NCBI GenBank assembly: GCA_002898575.1
Contig: BEHT01000006.1
Location: 28,903 to 92,902, forward strand
From: a bacterium HR17
Lineage (GTDB): Bacteria > Armatimonadota > Fervidibacteria > Fervidibacterales > Fervidibacteraceae
Direction: 5' to 3'
DNA: 64,000 nt
Part shown: piece after piece, positions 53,973 to 63,611 of the stretch
Layout of the letters: every line of letters starts with the position of its first letter
Position numbering within the stretch: position 1 is the first letter of the stretch
Position numbers and translations under genes: made by a program
The notes under the pieces: model-generated
Seen by the model: only the letters and a program-made list of their open reading frames with translations
The model's database searches: none
What the model was told of the DNA's origin: nothing

Positions 53973-54380
53973 ATGGTGGAGTTGACGGTCCGCACTAACC
54001 GGCGCGAAGAGTTAGTGGACATCACGGACTTGGTGCAAGACATCGTAACGCGCGCGGGTGTGCGAAACGGCGTCTGTTGGGTTTATGTGCCCCACACCAC
54101 TGCCGCGGTCACCGTCAACGAAAACGCGGACCCATCTGTCAGGGTGGACATTGTGGAGCAATTGCGCCGCCTCGTCCCGCACGACGGGCGCTATCGGCAC
54201 GCCGAGGGCAACGCCGACGCACATATCAAAGCCGTGTTGGTCGGTAACAGCGTGTGGGTGCCGATCGTCAATGGGCGTTTAAAGTTCGGTCCTTGGCAGG
54301 GCATTTTCTTCTGCGAGTTTGACGGACCGCGCACCCGCCATGTTTGGGTGGAAATCACCGAAGGGCGCACCCATCAATAA
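53973..54380 (+). CDS. YjbQ/UPF0047 family protein
   Basis: 135 aa. The family core HTTAAVTVNENADPSVRVDI, NADAHIKAVLVGNSVWVPI and GRLKFGPWQGIFFCEFDGPR is complete. Members have been described as able to make thiamine phosphate weakly (secondary thiamine-phosphate synthase), but the main role is unknown. ATG 53973 follows cggaggtg. Divergent from rapZ (179 bp between them). Confidence 0.92.
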   Translation: MVELTVRTNRREELVDITDLVQDIVTRAGVRNGVCWVYVPHTTAAVTVNENADPSVRVDIVEQLRRLVPHDGRYRHAEGNADAHIKAVLVGNSVWVPIVNGRLKFGPWQGIFFCEFDGPRTRHVWVEITEGRTHQ

Positions 54381-54421
54381 CGCCGCAGACGCGCAGGTCC
54401 CAGCGACCGCGAAGAGGACGG

Positions 54422-55819
54422 TCACGAAGCCGCTGCTTCCAAGCGGGCTTGACGCAGCAACGGATGCTGCCGCAACCGCTTGAGGGCAACATCGGCAATT
54501 TGCTTGACCCGCTGCCGCGACAGCCCCAACCGGCGCCCAATCTCTTCGTAGGTGTGGGGCTGGCCGTCTTCCAAACCGTATCGGAGTTTGATGACGGTGC
54601 GGTAGTTTTCGGGTAACTCGTTTAGCGCCCGTTCAATGTGCTCACGCAGCGTGCGTTGCACCATTTCTTCTTCGGGGTTGAGCGTCGTCGTGTCCTCAAT
54701 GGCGTCCAGCAGCGTGACTTTTTCCTCCGAATCTACAGGTTCGTCCAAAGACGAGACTTGGTGGGGGTAACTGAGCAGTTCTTCCACCTGCGTGCGGGGC
54801 ATCTTCAAGTAGCGGGCGAGTTCTTGTGCCGTCGGTTCGCGCCCCAACTCTTGCGTTAACAGTTCGCGGGCGCGGCTGAGTTTGTGCAGCTGTTCGCTGA
54901 TACGGGTGGGCAATTTGACCAACTGGCTCTGGGCTTGGATGGCACGGATGACGGCTTGGCGAATCCACAAGGTCGCGCAGGTGCTGAACCGCGTCCCTTT
55001 GCGCCAGTCAAAGCGGTCAACGGCTTGGATAAGCCCGATGTTGCCCTCTTGGATGAGGTCGTTGAGCGGGACACCGTAGCCGCGATATTTGCGGGCAATG
55101 GAGACAACCAGCCGCAAGTTGGATTCAATCATGACCTCCCGTGCGGCTTCGCCGTCACGGATCACCGCCCACTCCTTGGGGGTCGCCAGTTCTAAGTAGC
55201 GTTGAGCGATTATCTCCACGATGTGGTTGGGACGGCGTTCCACGCTCATACGCTTCCACTCGCTCTCCGCGACTCCCAACTTCCGAGCGATTTCATCCAA
55301 TCGTTCAGGCGGCAATTTCTTGAGCGCTTCCTTCAGCACCAACAAGTAGTCGTCAAAGGTTTCCGTCTCTTTCCAGCGCCGCAACCGAATACCGAACTCT
55401 TTGGCGACATATTTGCGCAGCAGGTTCTGCTTCTCGCGGGTCGCCCGCTCCATGCGTTTCGCCAACTCCTGCTCTTGGTCTTTAGTCAATAATGGGCGAC
55501 GGCGCAGTTCCCGTGCCCAGGCTGCCATTGCGTCTTCCACAGCGGCGTGGGCTTCTTCTTCCGCCAATTCTTCAGGCGTGACCGCTAACTCTTCGGGCAA
55601 TTCGGGCAGTTCTCCGCGTTCATACCAAAACTCTTCCCAATCTTCAGGAAGCGGTTCCACTGGCGCGGCAGTGACATCTTCCAACGGCAACCTTTCTTCA
55701 GGTTCAATCAACAAAGGCTCCTCGGCAACTTCCCCGAGCGCTTCGGTGAGTTCCGGCTCCAGCCATTTTTCCTTTCGGCGTGTCCCTCGCTTGGTGTTTT
55801 TCTTGGAGGTAACCGCCAT
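54422..55819 (-). CDS. Primary-type RNA polymerase sigma-70 factor
   Basis: 465 aa. An acidic N-terminal third (many Glu, Pro) is followed by regions 1.2 to 4: RRPLLTKDQEQELAKRMERA, LRLVVSIARKYRGYGVPLNDLIQEGNIGLIQAVDRF (region 2), WIRQAVIRAI, LTQELGREPTAQELARYL (region 3) and YEEIGRRLGLSRQRVKQI (region 4). Size and region 1.2 suggest the housekeeping factor or a close relative. ATG 55819; an in-frame GTG at 55831 is possible. A promoter lies at 55896-55924. Confidence 0.92.
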   Translation of the reverse strand: MAVTSKKNTKRGTRRKEKWLEPELTEALGEVAEEPLLIEPEERLPLEDVTAAPVEPLPEDWEEFWYERGELPELPEELAVTPEELAEEEAHAAVEDAMAAWARELRRRPLLTKDQEQELAKRMERATREKQNLLRKYVAKEFGIRLRRWKETETFDDYLLVLKEALKKLPPERLDEIARKLGVAESEWKRMSVERRPNHIVEIIAQRYLELATPKEWAVIRDGEAAREVMIESNLRLVVSIARKYRGYGVPLNDLIQEGNIGLIQAVDRFDWRKGTRFSTCATLWIRQAVIRAIQAQSQLVKLPTRISEQLHKLSRARELLTQELGREPTAQELARYLKMPRTQVEELLSYPHQVSSLDEPVDSEEKVTLLDAIEDTTTLNPEEEMVQRTLREHIERALNELPENYRTVIKLRYGLEDGQPHTYEEIGRRLGLSRQRVKQIADVALKRLRQHPLLRQARLEAAAS

Positions 55820-55895
55820 GCGGTCAATCACTCCCGTGTGTAAAATTGATCAAACGACCTCACCAGCGTTTTTCGGAGTGCGCTTACCCAATATA

Positions 55896-55924
55896 TTTAT
55901 ATCCCAAAACTTGCCCAAAATCAA
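55896..55924 (-). promoter_or_regulatory. Sigma70-type promoter of the sigma factor gene
   Basis: On the minus strand TTGATT (55924-55919) and TATAAA (55901-55896) with 17 bp between them, about 76 bp before the ATG. The segment is AT-rich. Confidence 0.5.
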
Positions 55925-55935
55925 CCCTTGCGCCG

Positions 55936-57231
55936 CTAAGACACGATTCCCGCGACCAGTGGTGGCGGCGCGACCGTTTCACCGATGACGAAGCACGACT
56001 TTACTTGCTCCTGCAGCGTCGGCGGTATTGGGTGTGTGCTTTGCAGCGTCGCCACCGCTTCACCCACTCGCACGGGGTCACCCACTTTTTTGTGCACCCA
56101 GATGCCCGCTGCAGGGTCAACGGTCGCCGACCCCAGCCGCCCCGCACCCAACTGGGCGGCGAGCAACCCCAACCGCCGGGTTGCGATGCTAGCGACAACG
56201 CCATCGCGGTCGGCGGTCACAGCGGTGCGGTGAGTGGGTTGCGGCAGCCGTTGCGGGTCGTCCACGATGCGGTCGTCGCCCCCTTGCGCGGCGACCAGTT
56301 GCCGTAACTTTTCTAACGCCGCGCCGGTGCGCAAAAGTTCCGCTGCCTTTTCTCGCCCTACTTCGGGCGTCGTCACTGCGCCACCCAACCACAGCATCTG
56401 TGCCGCTACGGTTAAAGACACCTCACGGACATCGTCGGGTCCATCGCCTCGGAGCACTGCCACCGCCTCAGCGACCTCAACAGCGTTGCCGATGGCGTGC
56501 CCTAACGGCTGCTCCATACTGGACAGCACCGCCACCGCCCGTTTGCCCGCTAACGCAGCAGTCCGCACCAACCCTTCCGCCAGCGCTTTGGCGTCGTCCA
56601 GCTGCCGCATGAACGCTCCGTCGCCGAATTTCACATCAAACACGAAGGCATCTGCCCCGCCCGCCAACTTTTTGCTCAGGATACTACTGACAATCAGCGG
56701 GATAGACGCAACCGTCGCCGTCTTGTCGCGCAAGGCGTAAATCTTTTTGTCTGCAGGGGCAATGTCTTCCGTCGCAACCGCGATGGCGCAACCGATTCGC
56801 TGCACCTGAGCGATGAACTCCGCCTCACTCAGGTTCACCCGCAAATGCGGGATACTCTCCAACTTGTCTGCCGTTCCACCCGTGTGCCCTAAGGCGCGCC
56901 CCGTCAGTTTGGCGACCGGCACCCCTGCCGCTGCCACTAACGGGACGACGACAATGCTAACCTTATCGCCGACGCCGCCTGTGCTGTGCTTGTCCACTTT
57001 GATGCCGTCAATCGCTGACAAATCCAGCGTCCGCCCACTTTTCGCCATTGCCTGCGTCAGCCACCAAGTTTCCTCATCGCTCAATCCCCGCACATAGACC
57101 GCTGCCAGCCATGCCGCCATCTGCTCGGGTGCCACCTCGCCGCGCACGAACCCGTGCACCAGTGTTGCAATTTCGTCGGCAGTGTTGCCCTCACCGTCCA
57201 ACCGTTTCCGCAGGATCTCATAGATGACCAC
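55936..57231 (-). CDS. Thymidine/pyrimidine-nucleoside phosphorylase
   Basis: 431 aa. The active-site signature KVDKHSTGGVGDKVS is intact, together with SGRTLDLS-like and KLTGRALGHTGGTADKLESI. The enzyme splits pyrimidine (deoxy)nucleosides with phosphate for salvage. Size fits DeoA/Pdp; which of the two it is cannot be decided. GTG 57231 has gggaggtc upstream. It starts 15 bp after the MDR gene, so one transcript is likely. Confidence 0.93.
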   Translation of the reverse strand: MVIYEILRKRLDGEGNTADEIATLVHGFVRGEVAPEQMAAWLAAVYVRGLSDEETWWLTQAMAKSGRTLDLSAIDGIKVDKHSTGGVGDKVSIVVVPLVAAAGVPVAKLTGRALGHTGGTADKLESIPHLRVNLSEAEFIAQVQRIGCAIAVATEDIAPADKKIYALRDKTATVASIPLIVSSILSKKLAGGADAFVFDVKFGDGAFMRQLDDAKALAEGLVRTAALAGKRAVAVLSSMEQPLGHAIGNAVEVAEAVAVLRGDGPDDVREVSLTVAAQMLWLGGAVTTPEVGREKAAELLRTGAALEKLRQLVAAQGGDDRIVDDPQRLPQPTHRTAVTADRDGVVASIATRRLGLLAAQLGAGRLGSATVDPAAGIWVHKKVGDPVRVGEAVATLQSTHPIPPTLQEQVKSCFVIGETVAPPPLVAGIVS

Positions 57232-57246
57232 TTGACCCGACCTCCC

Positions 57247-58230
57247 TTAGGGCACCAGCACGACTTTGCCTTTCGTTTGGCGCGTTTCCAGACGGTGCTG
57301 CGCCAAACCGGCGTCGCTGAGCGGGTGCACTTCACCGACGATAGGGCGGACTTTGCCCTCGCGCAGCCAGGCTGCGACCCGTTCTTTAGCGTCGGTTGCC
57401 ACTGTCGGGTCATCAATCATCGCCCCACCAGCGACGCATGCGACCGTCAGCCGGCGCCGAAAGAGTTCGCCAGAGGTGAGGACACCTTCCTTGCCGCTGG
57501 CGTGCCCGTAAACGATGAGTCGCCCGCGCCCCGCCAAGCACCGGACGCTCTTGGTGAACACATCGCCGCCGACGCTCTCTAGCACCAGATGGACGCCTTG
57601 CCCGTCTGTGTGCCGGTGCACGACTGCCTCAAAATCGTCCTGCTCGTAGTTGATTGACACATCGGCGCCTAATCGGCGCACAAGGTCCACCTTATCGTCG
57701 CTACCGGCGGTCGCGAAAACGATGCCTCCCAGCAACTTGGCGATTTGCACCGCTGCTGTCCCAACACCGCCCGCAGCGGCGTGGATGAGCACCCGTTCGC
57801 CCGGCTGCAACTTGCCCAGCGTCACCAACGCAAAGTAAGCCGTCAGCCAGTTGACGGGCACGGCTGCCGCTTCAGGATCGCTCAGGTTGTCAGGGACAGG
57901 CATCGCCCGGTGGTGTGGGACGAGGCAAAACTCAGCGTAAGCGCCGCTGGGCACCCACGCCATCACCCGCTGTCCTACCTGCCAACTCGTCACGCCTTCA
58001 CCGACCGATTCAACGACCCCTGCCACCTCAATGCCCGGAATGTAAGGCTCTTCGGGCGGAACGGGCACCCATCCCCGCCGGCGCATTGTGTCCACATAGT
58101 TGACGCCGACGGCGGTCACCCGCACCAGCAAATGCCCGGGCTTGACGGCGGGCTTGGGCACCTCCTGCAACCGCAGCACTTCTGGACCACCCGTGCCCAC
58201 TTGCACGATCGCCCGCATCGTTTCCGCCAT
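57247..58230 (-). CDS. Quinone oxidoreductase-like MDR family protein
   Basis: 327 aa. MDR (alcohol dehydrogenase-like) fold without the zinc cysteines. NADPH-binding ERVLIHAAAGGVGTAAVQIA and the quinone oxidoreductase-like blocks YVDTMRRRGW and PGIEVAGVVESVGEGV are seen. It would reduce quinones or enones with NADPH. ATG 58230 follows aaaaaggagg; the frame opens at 58320. Confidence 0.9.
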   Translation of the reverse strand: MAETMRAIVQVGTGGPEVLRLQEVPKPAVKPGHLLVRVTAVGVNYVDTMRRRGWVPVPPEEPYIPGIEVAGVVESVGEGVTSWQVGQRVMAWVPSGAYAEFCLVPHHRAMPVPDNLSDPEAAAVPVNWLTAYFALVTLGKLQPGERVLIHAAAGGVGTAAVQIAKLLGGIVFATAGSDDKVDLVRRLGADVSINYEQDDFEAVVHRHTDGQGVHLVLESVGGDVFTKSVRCLAGRGRLIVYGHASGKEGVLTSGELFRRRLTVACVAGGAMIDDPTVATDAKERVAAWLREGKVRPIVGEVHPLSDAGLAQHRLETRQTKGKVVLVP

Positions 58231-58364
58231 GGTCTTCCGCCTCCTTTTTGCGGCATTGGCAGGGACATGCGTCACATCCGTAAAACATCGCACAAAGAGC
58301 GGGCTCCTACCCTGACACAAGTGGTCTTGGCGGTGCGCGAGGATTCGCTACCGCTTCCGAACAC

Positions 58365-59300
58365 TCACCGCTGGGCGTCTAAGATCAGGTGCAGGTGCCC
58401 GTGCCAGTTCCACAGTTCCATGCGGAACTTTTGTCCCTGCAGCCGATAAGCAAACCGTCCGCCTTGCGCGACGGGTCGGACCGCGTCCCCCGCGTAGGCG
58501 AGGACCAACGCGTCCACGCCGCCTTGCGCTTCCAGCGCCTGCCGGAACTCCCGCGCCCAGTCGGGCGCCAGCACGCCCAACCGCTCGTCAATCAGCCGCT
58601 GCACCAACCGTTTTTGTCCCTCAGTCAGCGCCCGCACGGGCAACCCAGTGAACTCGGCGCGAACGCCCCGGAAAGCATCTGGGCGGCTTTGCGGGTCATG
58701 GGCTTGGCGGCGTTGCCCGTCTGTCAGTTGGTTCCACAGTTGCACCGCCAATGCTTCCTCAGCGTCCCACAGCCAATCGTGGGAGTTGTTCAGGTGCGGG
58801 TTAGAGCCCAACACGATAGGACCAAGCCATTTATCGCCTCGGCTGCGCAGCAGGGTCAGGTGGTGCCCGGCGATGCGAACGGCAAACGGTTCACCTCGTG
58901 GGTCGCCAAAAAAGGTCAGGGTGTAACTGCCCATGCCCTTCGGCTCAGGCACCTGTTGCTCCTGCTGCATTAACGCCAGCACCTTGTCCGCACCTTTGGG
59001 GCTGCACAGCGCCCGCACCAGTTGCACGACCAATTCCCCTTGCTGCCGGTTGGTCAGCATCCCAATAAGCAGCCCCGGGCGCGGACCGCCTGGTAACCGA
59101 ATTTCCCGCCGATACGGAGCGTCAAAGGGCTGCAAGGCTTGGCGGCGTTGCTCAGCCGTCAACGCTTCCCAAATTGCCAACGCCGCATGTTGCCACTTCG
59201 GCAGCCCCAACGGCGCTGGTGTCAATCGGCTTGCGCCGACCAGACCGATGACACCTGCTACCAACAAGATGCCCATTGCCCTGACGAAACACCGTCGCAT
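58365..59300 (-). CDS. DUF3500 domain protein
   Basis: 311 aa with a signal peptide (about 1-25). Blocks GSYTLTFFGDPRGEPFAVRIAGHHL and LGSNPHLNNSH match DUF3500, a family of unknown function often seen as secreted or lipoprotein-like proteins. ATG 59300 follows a purine-rich gaggggg. It begins 17 bp after the epimerase stop. Confidence 0.82.
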   Translation of the reverse strand: MRRCFVRAMGILLVAGVIGLVGASRLTPAPLGLPKWQHAALAIWEALTAEQRRQALQPFDAPYRREIRLPGGPRPGLLIGMLTNRQQGELVVQLVRALCSPKGADKVLALMQQEQQVPEPKGMGSYTLTFFGDPRGEPFAVRIAGHHLTLLRSRGDKWLGPIVLGSNPHLNNSHDWLWDAEEALAVQLWNQLTDGQRRQAHDPQSRPDAFRGVRAEFTGLPVRALTEGQKRLVQRLIDERLGVLAPDWAREFRQALEAQGGVDALVLAYAGDAVRPVAQGGRFAYRLQGQKFRMELWNWHGHLHLILDAQR

Positions 59301-59317
59301 TGTCTGTCCCCCCTCTG

Positions 59318-60274
59318 TCACAGCGCCAGTTTGCCCTCGGTATAAAGTCGGCTGAAAACGTCCAGCGTTTCGCGGAATCCCTCTTCAACGGGTGTCAGCG
59401 AGAGTGGTCCGACATCGCGTTGCAATGCGCTGTCGTCAAACTCCGCCAAGATGGGCAAGGGCGTCGGGTCAAAGGAAATCAAGTCGCGGGCGTCAGGCAC
59501 AAGGCGTGCCATCGCTTGCACGATGTCCGCCACGCTCATCGGCGTCCCCCGCAAGTTGTAAACTCGCGCGCCATCCAAGTCGGCAAGGGCGCAGCGAACG
59601 AAGGCTTCGGCGACATCGGCGGCATATTGCAAGTCCACGACGCCGCCGAACCGAATGCGAAACGGTTGGCGCAGGACAAGGGCTTTCAGCGCCGTCGTAA
59701 TGTCCGCCGTCACACCCACATCGCGCCCGAAGCCGTAAACCGTGTGGGGACGCAGCCCTGCGCTGGCGATACCGTGCTCGTGCCAATAGGCGTTGGCACA
59801 CAACTCGTTGCACACCTTGAACGCCCCGTAATGCGTCGTCGGTTTGAGCGGCACCTCTTCGCCGACGGGTTTTTGCGGATATATCTCGGGCGGTCCGAAC
59901 ACGGCAGCCGAACTGGCGTAGACGATGCGCCGGATAGAGGGCTGAAGCTGCCGCGCCAACTCAAACAAGCGCAAAGTCCCGATGACATTGACCATTGCCC
60001 CTCCGATAGGGTCACGCCGACATTGCGGGATTTGCCACGCCGCCAAGTGGATGATGCGGTCAACACCGTAACGCTCCACGACCGCCGACAAAAATTGCGG
60101 TTGCGTCAGGTCGTCTTCCACAAAGGGCAACTCTTCCCAATCGGGCATCAACACCTGTAGGCGCGTCGGGTCGCGCCGCACATCCGTCAGCACGACAGCA
60201 ACATCCCGTTCCCGCAACTTTTTCGTGACCCACGCCCCGATGAACCCGCAAGCACCCGTGACCAAAACTGCCAT
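59318..60274 (-). CDS. NAD-dependent epimerase/dehydratase (extended SDR)
   Basis: 318 aa. GACGFIGAW nucleotide motif at the N terminus, IHLAAWQIP, YASSAAVFG, and the catalytic YGAFKVCNE (Tyr-x3-Lys). Typical of nucleotide-sugar epimerases or dehydratases; the substrate is unclear. Start ATG 60274. It is followed by DUF3500 and preceded by the enolase-superfamily gene, all on the minus strand. Confidence 0.9.
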   Translation of the reverse strand: MAVLVTGACGFIGAWVTKKLRERDVAVVLTDVRRDPTRLQVLMPDWEELPFVEDDLTQPQFLSAVVERYGVDRIIHLAAWQIPQCRRDPIGGAMVNVIGTLRLFELARQLQPSIRRIVYASSAAVFGPPEIYPQKPVGEEVPLKPTTHYGAFKVCNELCANAYWHEHGIASAGLRPHTVYGFGRDVGVTADITTALKALVLRQPFRIRFGGVVDLQYAADVAEAFVRCALADLDGARVYNLRGTPMSVADIVQAMARLVPDARDLISFDPTPLPILAEFDDSALQRDVGPLSLTPVEEGFRETLDVFSRLYTEGKLAL

Positions 60275-60351
60275 CCCAAGTCACGCCCCTCAATCGTGGC
60301 AGGTTGCCGTCCTTTGGGCGTTGCGACGCGACCCTTGCGCCCACCCCGCAA

Positions 60352-61620
60352 TTACATCCGCCCGAAAAACGGCTCATCTTTACGCCGATACTGGTAGGCG
60401 ACCTCTTCGTTCAACTCAATGCCCAGCCCGGGCTTGTCGTCGCGTAACTCAATGTGCCCGTCGCAGATTATCGGACCGTCCCAACCCAGCGCCAACTCCG
60501 CCCAGAAGGGCACATCAACGCCGTGATGTTCCAGCACCAAAAAGTTGGAGATGGCAGCGCACAAGTGCGCCGACGCCATCGTGCCAATAGGGCTGGAAAT
60601 GTTGTGCGGGGCAACGGGCACCGTGAAAGTTTCCGCCAGATCGGCGATGCGTTTACCCTCCAGCAGCCCCGTCTTTTGAAAGTCGGGCGCAACGATGTGC
60701 ACGCCCCCACGCACGATCAAGTCGTGGAACTGCTGTCGTGTGTAGTGGTTTTCACCTGTCGCAATGGGCACGGGCGAAAAGTCTGTCACGCGTTCCAACG
60801 CTTCCACGCTGTCAGGGGGCGTCGGGTCCTCCAACCAGAGCAACCGATAAGGTGCGACGGCTTCTGCCAGGCGGATAGCGCTTTCCGCTGAAAACCGCCA
60901 ATGGCAATCAATGGCGATGTCCGTGTCGTCGCCGACTGCCTCCCGCACCGCCGCCACCAAACCCGCCATCAGGTCAATTTCGCGGTTGTCCAAGCACCGA
61001 TTGAACTGGTCACGGGCGTAAGGGTTGGGGATGTCCACATCAAACTTGAGCGCCGTGTAGCCCAGCCCTTTGACTTGTTGTGCCCGATGGGCATACGCCA
61101 TCGGGTCGGGCAGTGCCGCTGCCTCTTCGCCCCGACCGCCATGGGCTTTCAGGTGGATTTCGTAAAAATGCACCGTTTCGCCCGTTTCGCTCATCCACCA
61201 AGGGATGCGGGGCGTGCAAATCGCCGACAAACTGGCGAGCCCCTCACCGGCATGACAATCGGCGTAAATGCGTATGCGGGTGCGAAACGCCCCACCAAAC
61301 AGCCGGAACAGCGGCACACCTAGCCATTTGCCCATGATGTCCCACAGCGCCGTTTCAATGCCGGCGATGGCGTGAAAGATCGTGCCGCCGACGGGACCCG
61401 CCGTGACGCCTGCTTCCCGCAACTGCCGGCACAACTTGTCAATGTCACGGCAATCGCGCCCAACCAGCAACGGTTTGAGTTCGTGGACGGTGCGGGTCAA
61501 GCCCGGCGCAAAAAAGCACTCGCCGTAACCGACAATGCCGTCGTCGGTGACGACCTTGACGATCGTCCAATCGTAGTTGGCTTCAATGACAGCGGTTTGG
61601 ATGTCTGCGATGCGCGGCAT
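60352..61620 (-). CDS. Enolase-superfamily dehydratase (mandelate racemase/galactonate dehydratase-like)
   Basis: 422 aa. Metal ligands appear in IAIDCHWRF (Asp), LWLEDPTPPD (Glu) and ATGENH (Glu), with the capping domain before them and the proton-transfer His in VAPHNISSPIG. This fits acid-sugar dehydratases such as galactonate or rhamnonate dehydratase. It links to sugar-acid breakdown with the neighbouring epimerase. ATG 61620; 17 bp after coaX. Confidence 0.88.
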   Translation of the reverse strand: MPRIADIQTAVIEANYDWTIVKVVTDDGIVGYGECFFAPGLTRTVHELKPLLVGRDCRDIDKLCRQLREAGVTAGPVGGTIFHAIAGIETALWDIMGKWLGVPLFRLFGGAFRTRIRIYADCHAGEGLASLSAICTPRIPWWMSETGETVHFYEIHLKAHGGRGEEAAALPDPMAYAHRAQQVKGLGYTALKFDVDIPNPYARDQFNRCLDNREIDLMAGLVAAVREAVGDDTDIAIDCHWRFSAESAIRLAEAVAPYRLLWLEDPTPPDSVEALERVTDFSPVPIATGENHYTRQQFHDLIVRGGVHIVAPDFQKTGLLEGKRIADLAETFTVPVAPHNISSPIGTMASAHLCAAISNFLVLEHHGVDVPFWAELALGWDGPIICDGHIELRDDKPGLGIELNEEVAYQYRRKDEPFFGRM

Positions 61621-61637
61621 ACGGCTGCCACCTCCGT

Positions 61638-62447
61638 TCAGCCAGTTTGCTGCTGCCAGATCAATGCCAACCCCAGCAGTGTCAGGTCAGGGTTGATGGC
61701 GTCAACGACACCCGTCATGGGAGCGATCAGCGGCGCCAGTCCACCCGTCGCGATGACTTGGGCGTCACCGCCCAACTCACCCTTGAACCGCTGCACCAAC
61801 TCCTTGACCAAGCCGACATAACCGAACACGATGCCCGACTGGATGCTTTGGGGCGTCGTTTGTCCGATCGCCTGAGGTGGTGGGCTCAAGGCGACGCGGG
61901 GCAATTGCGCGGTGCGCTGGAACAAGGCTTCCGCTGCCGTCATGATGCCCGGAGCGATGGCGCCGCCCAGGTAGGTGCCATCGGCGGCGATGGCGTCAAA
62001 GGTCGTCGCCGTCCCGAAATCCACGATGATGCCCGGAGCGCCGTAAAAATGCAAGGCGGCAACAGCGTTAACCAACCGGTCGGCACCGACGGCTTCCGGC
62101 GGGCGGTAAGCGTTGCGGACGCCCAAATCCATCGCGCCCGTGACGACCAGCGGTTCCACTTGAAAAAACCGCTGCGCCATTTCCGCCAGGGTCACCGTGA
62201 GGGGCGGCACAACACTGCACATCGCTACCGCTCGCACACCGCTGAGGTCGGTGCCGCACCACGCCAAAAAATCCCGCACGGCGCCGAAATGCTCCTCAGC
62301 GGTGCGCCCGATCTCCGTTCGCACCCGCCAAGTGCCTGCCAAGCGTGGGCACCGTGCACCCGACGCGGGACAGGGCACCGTCTGGCTCAGGTCAAACAAC
62401 CCCAGCGTGATATTGGTGTTGCCGATGTCGGCAGCCAACAGCCACAT
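61638..62447 (-). CDS. coaX: Type III pantothenate kinase
   Basis: 269 aa. The ASKHA motifs AADIGNTNITLGLFD, GADRLVNAVAAL and VDFGTATTFDAI are complete. It phosphorylates pantothenate in the first step of coenzyme A synthesis. Start ATG 62447; 54 bp after ispH. Confidence 0.95.
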   Translation of the reverse strand: MWLLAADIGNTNITLGLFDLSQTVPCPASGARCPRLAGTWRVRTEIGRTAEEHFGAVRDFLAWCGTDLSGVRAVAMCSVVPPLTVTLAEMAQRFFQVEPLVVTGAMDLGVRNAYRPPEAVGADRLVNAVAALHFYGAPGIIVDFGTATTFDAIAADGTYLGGAIAPGIMTAAEALFQRTAQLPRVALSPPPQAIGQTTPQSIQSGIVFGYVGLVKELVQRFKGELGGDAQVIATGGLAPLIAPMTGVVDAINPDLTLLGLALIWQQQTG

Positions 62448-62501
62448 CGCGACCGCGCCACCCCTTTGCCATCAGCCAAGCGCAACGGCAGCACCGAGTC
62501 C

Positions 62502-63497
62502 TTACCGCACGGGCAAGGCTTCGTCCACTTCCGCCCGTCGTTCCATTAGCTCCCGCAGTTCGGGCGGTAGGGCGAACTGCACAAACTCGTCGGTGATACG
62601 CAACTCGGTCACCTCCGTCGCGCCCAACCCTTGCAAGTGCTTGACGACCTGCTCCACAAGGATTTCGGGCGCCGACGCGCCGGAAGTGACACCGACAATT
62701 TCCGCATCGCGCAGCCAAGCGGGGTCAATATGGTCGGGACCGTCAATTAAATAGGCGGGACACCCGTGGGCAACGGCGACCTCGCGAAGCCGTTGGCTGT
62801 TGGAACTGTTCTGCGAGCCGATGACCAAGATGACATCCACCTGTTTTGCCAGCGCCTTGACAGCGTTTTGGCGGTTTTGCGTGGCGTAGCAGATGTCGTC
62901 GGTGCGAGGACCGACAATGTTGGGGAACTTGCGTTTGAGGGCGGCGACGATTTCAGCGGTGTCGTCAACGCTCAGGGTCGTTTGCGTCAAATAAGCCACT
63001 TTATCGGGGTCAGGCACCTCAAGGCGCTCCACATCGTCCACGCTTTGGACGAGGTAGGTGCAGTGAGGCGCTTCACCCATCGTCCCTTCTACTTCTTCGT
63101 GCCCGGCGTGCCCGATCAAGACGATGCTGTAGCCCTCTTGGGCAAAGCGGATGGCTTCCAAATGGACCTTGGTCACCAGCGGGCAGGTGGCGTCAATGAC
63201 CCGCAAGTTTTTCCGCTGCGCCATTGCTCGGACAGCAGGTGAGATACCGTGGGCGCTGAAGATAACCGTTGCGCCGTCAGGCACTTCATCCAGTTCGTTG
63301 ACGAAAATGACACCGCGCCGGCGAAATTGCTCCACGACGAAACGGTTGTGGACGATTTCCTTGCGCACATAGATGGGCGGGGGTAACAATTCCAACGCCC
63401 GTTCCACGATGTCAATGGCGCGGACGACGCCCGCGCAGAAGCCGCGCGGCGCCGCTAAAATGACCCGCCGCAGTTTGAGCAAGCCATTGGAGCCCAT
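62502..63497 (-). CDS. ispH: 4-hydroxy-3-methylbut-2-enyl diphosphate reductase
   Basis: 331 aa. The three iron-sulfur ligand cysteines are in [17 protein letters not shown] and [10 protein letters not shown], and the substrate-binding [13 protein letters not shown] and [11 protein letters not shown] are present. It makes IPP and DMAPP in the last step of the MEP isoprenoid pathway. ATG 63497 follows aaaggga; the longer frame to 63641 runs into the repeat array and is rejected. Confidence 0.96.
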   Translation of the reverse strand: MGSNGLLKLRRVILAAPRGFCAGVVRAIDIVERALELLPPPIYVRKEIVHNRFVVEQFRRRGVIFVNELDEVPDGATVIFSAHGISPAVRAMAQRKNLRVIDATCPLVTKVHLEAIRFAQEGYSIVLIGHAGHEEVEGTMGEAPHCTYLVQSVDDVERLEVPDPDKVAYLTQTTLSVDDTAEIVAALKRKFPNIVGPRTDDICYATQNRQNAVKALAKQVDVILVIGSQNSSNSQRLREVAVAHGCPAYLIDGPDHIDPAWLRDAEIVGVTSGASAPEILVEQVVKHLQGLGATEVTELRITDEFVQFALPPELRELMERRAEVDEALPVR

Positions 63498-63611
63498 TCG
63501 GTCATCCCTTTCCTTCGCGCGTTCATCGCTGACCCTATCGCTTGCTGCGAACCCGCTCACCAACATTTTGGCACTGACGGAGTTACCTCTACGCCTAACA
63601 GCATCAGCAAG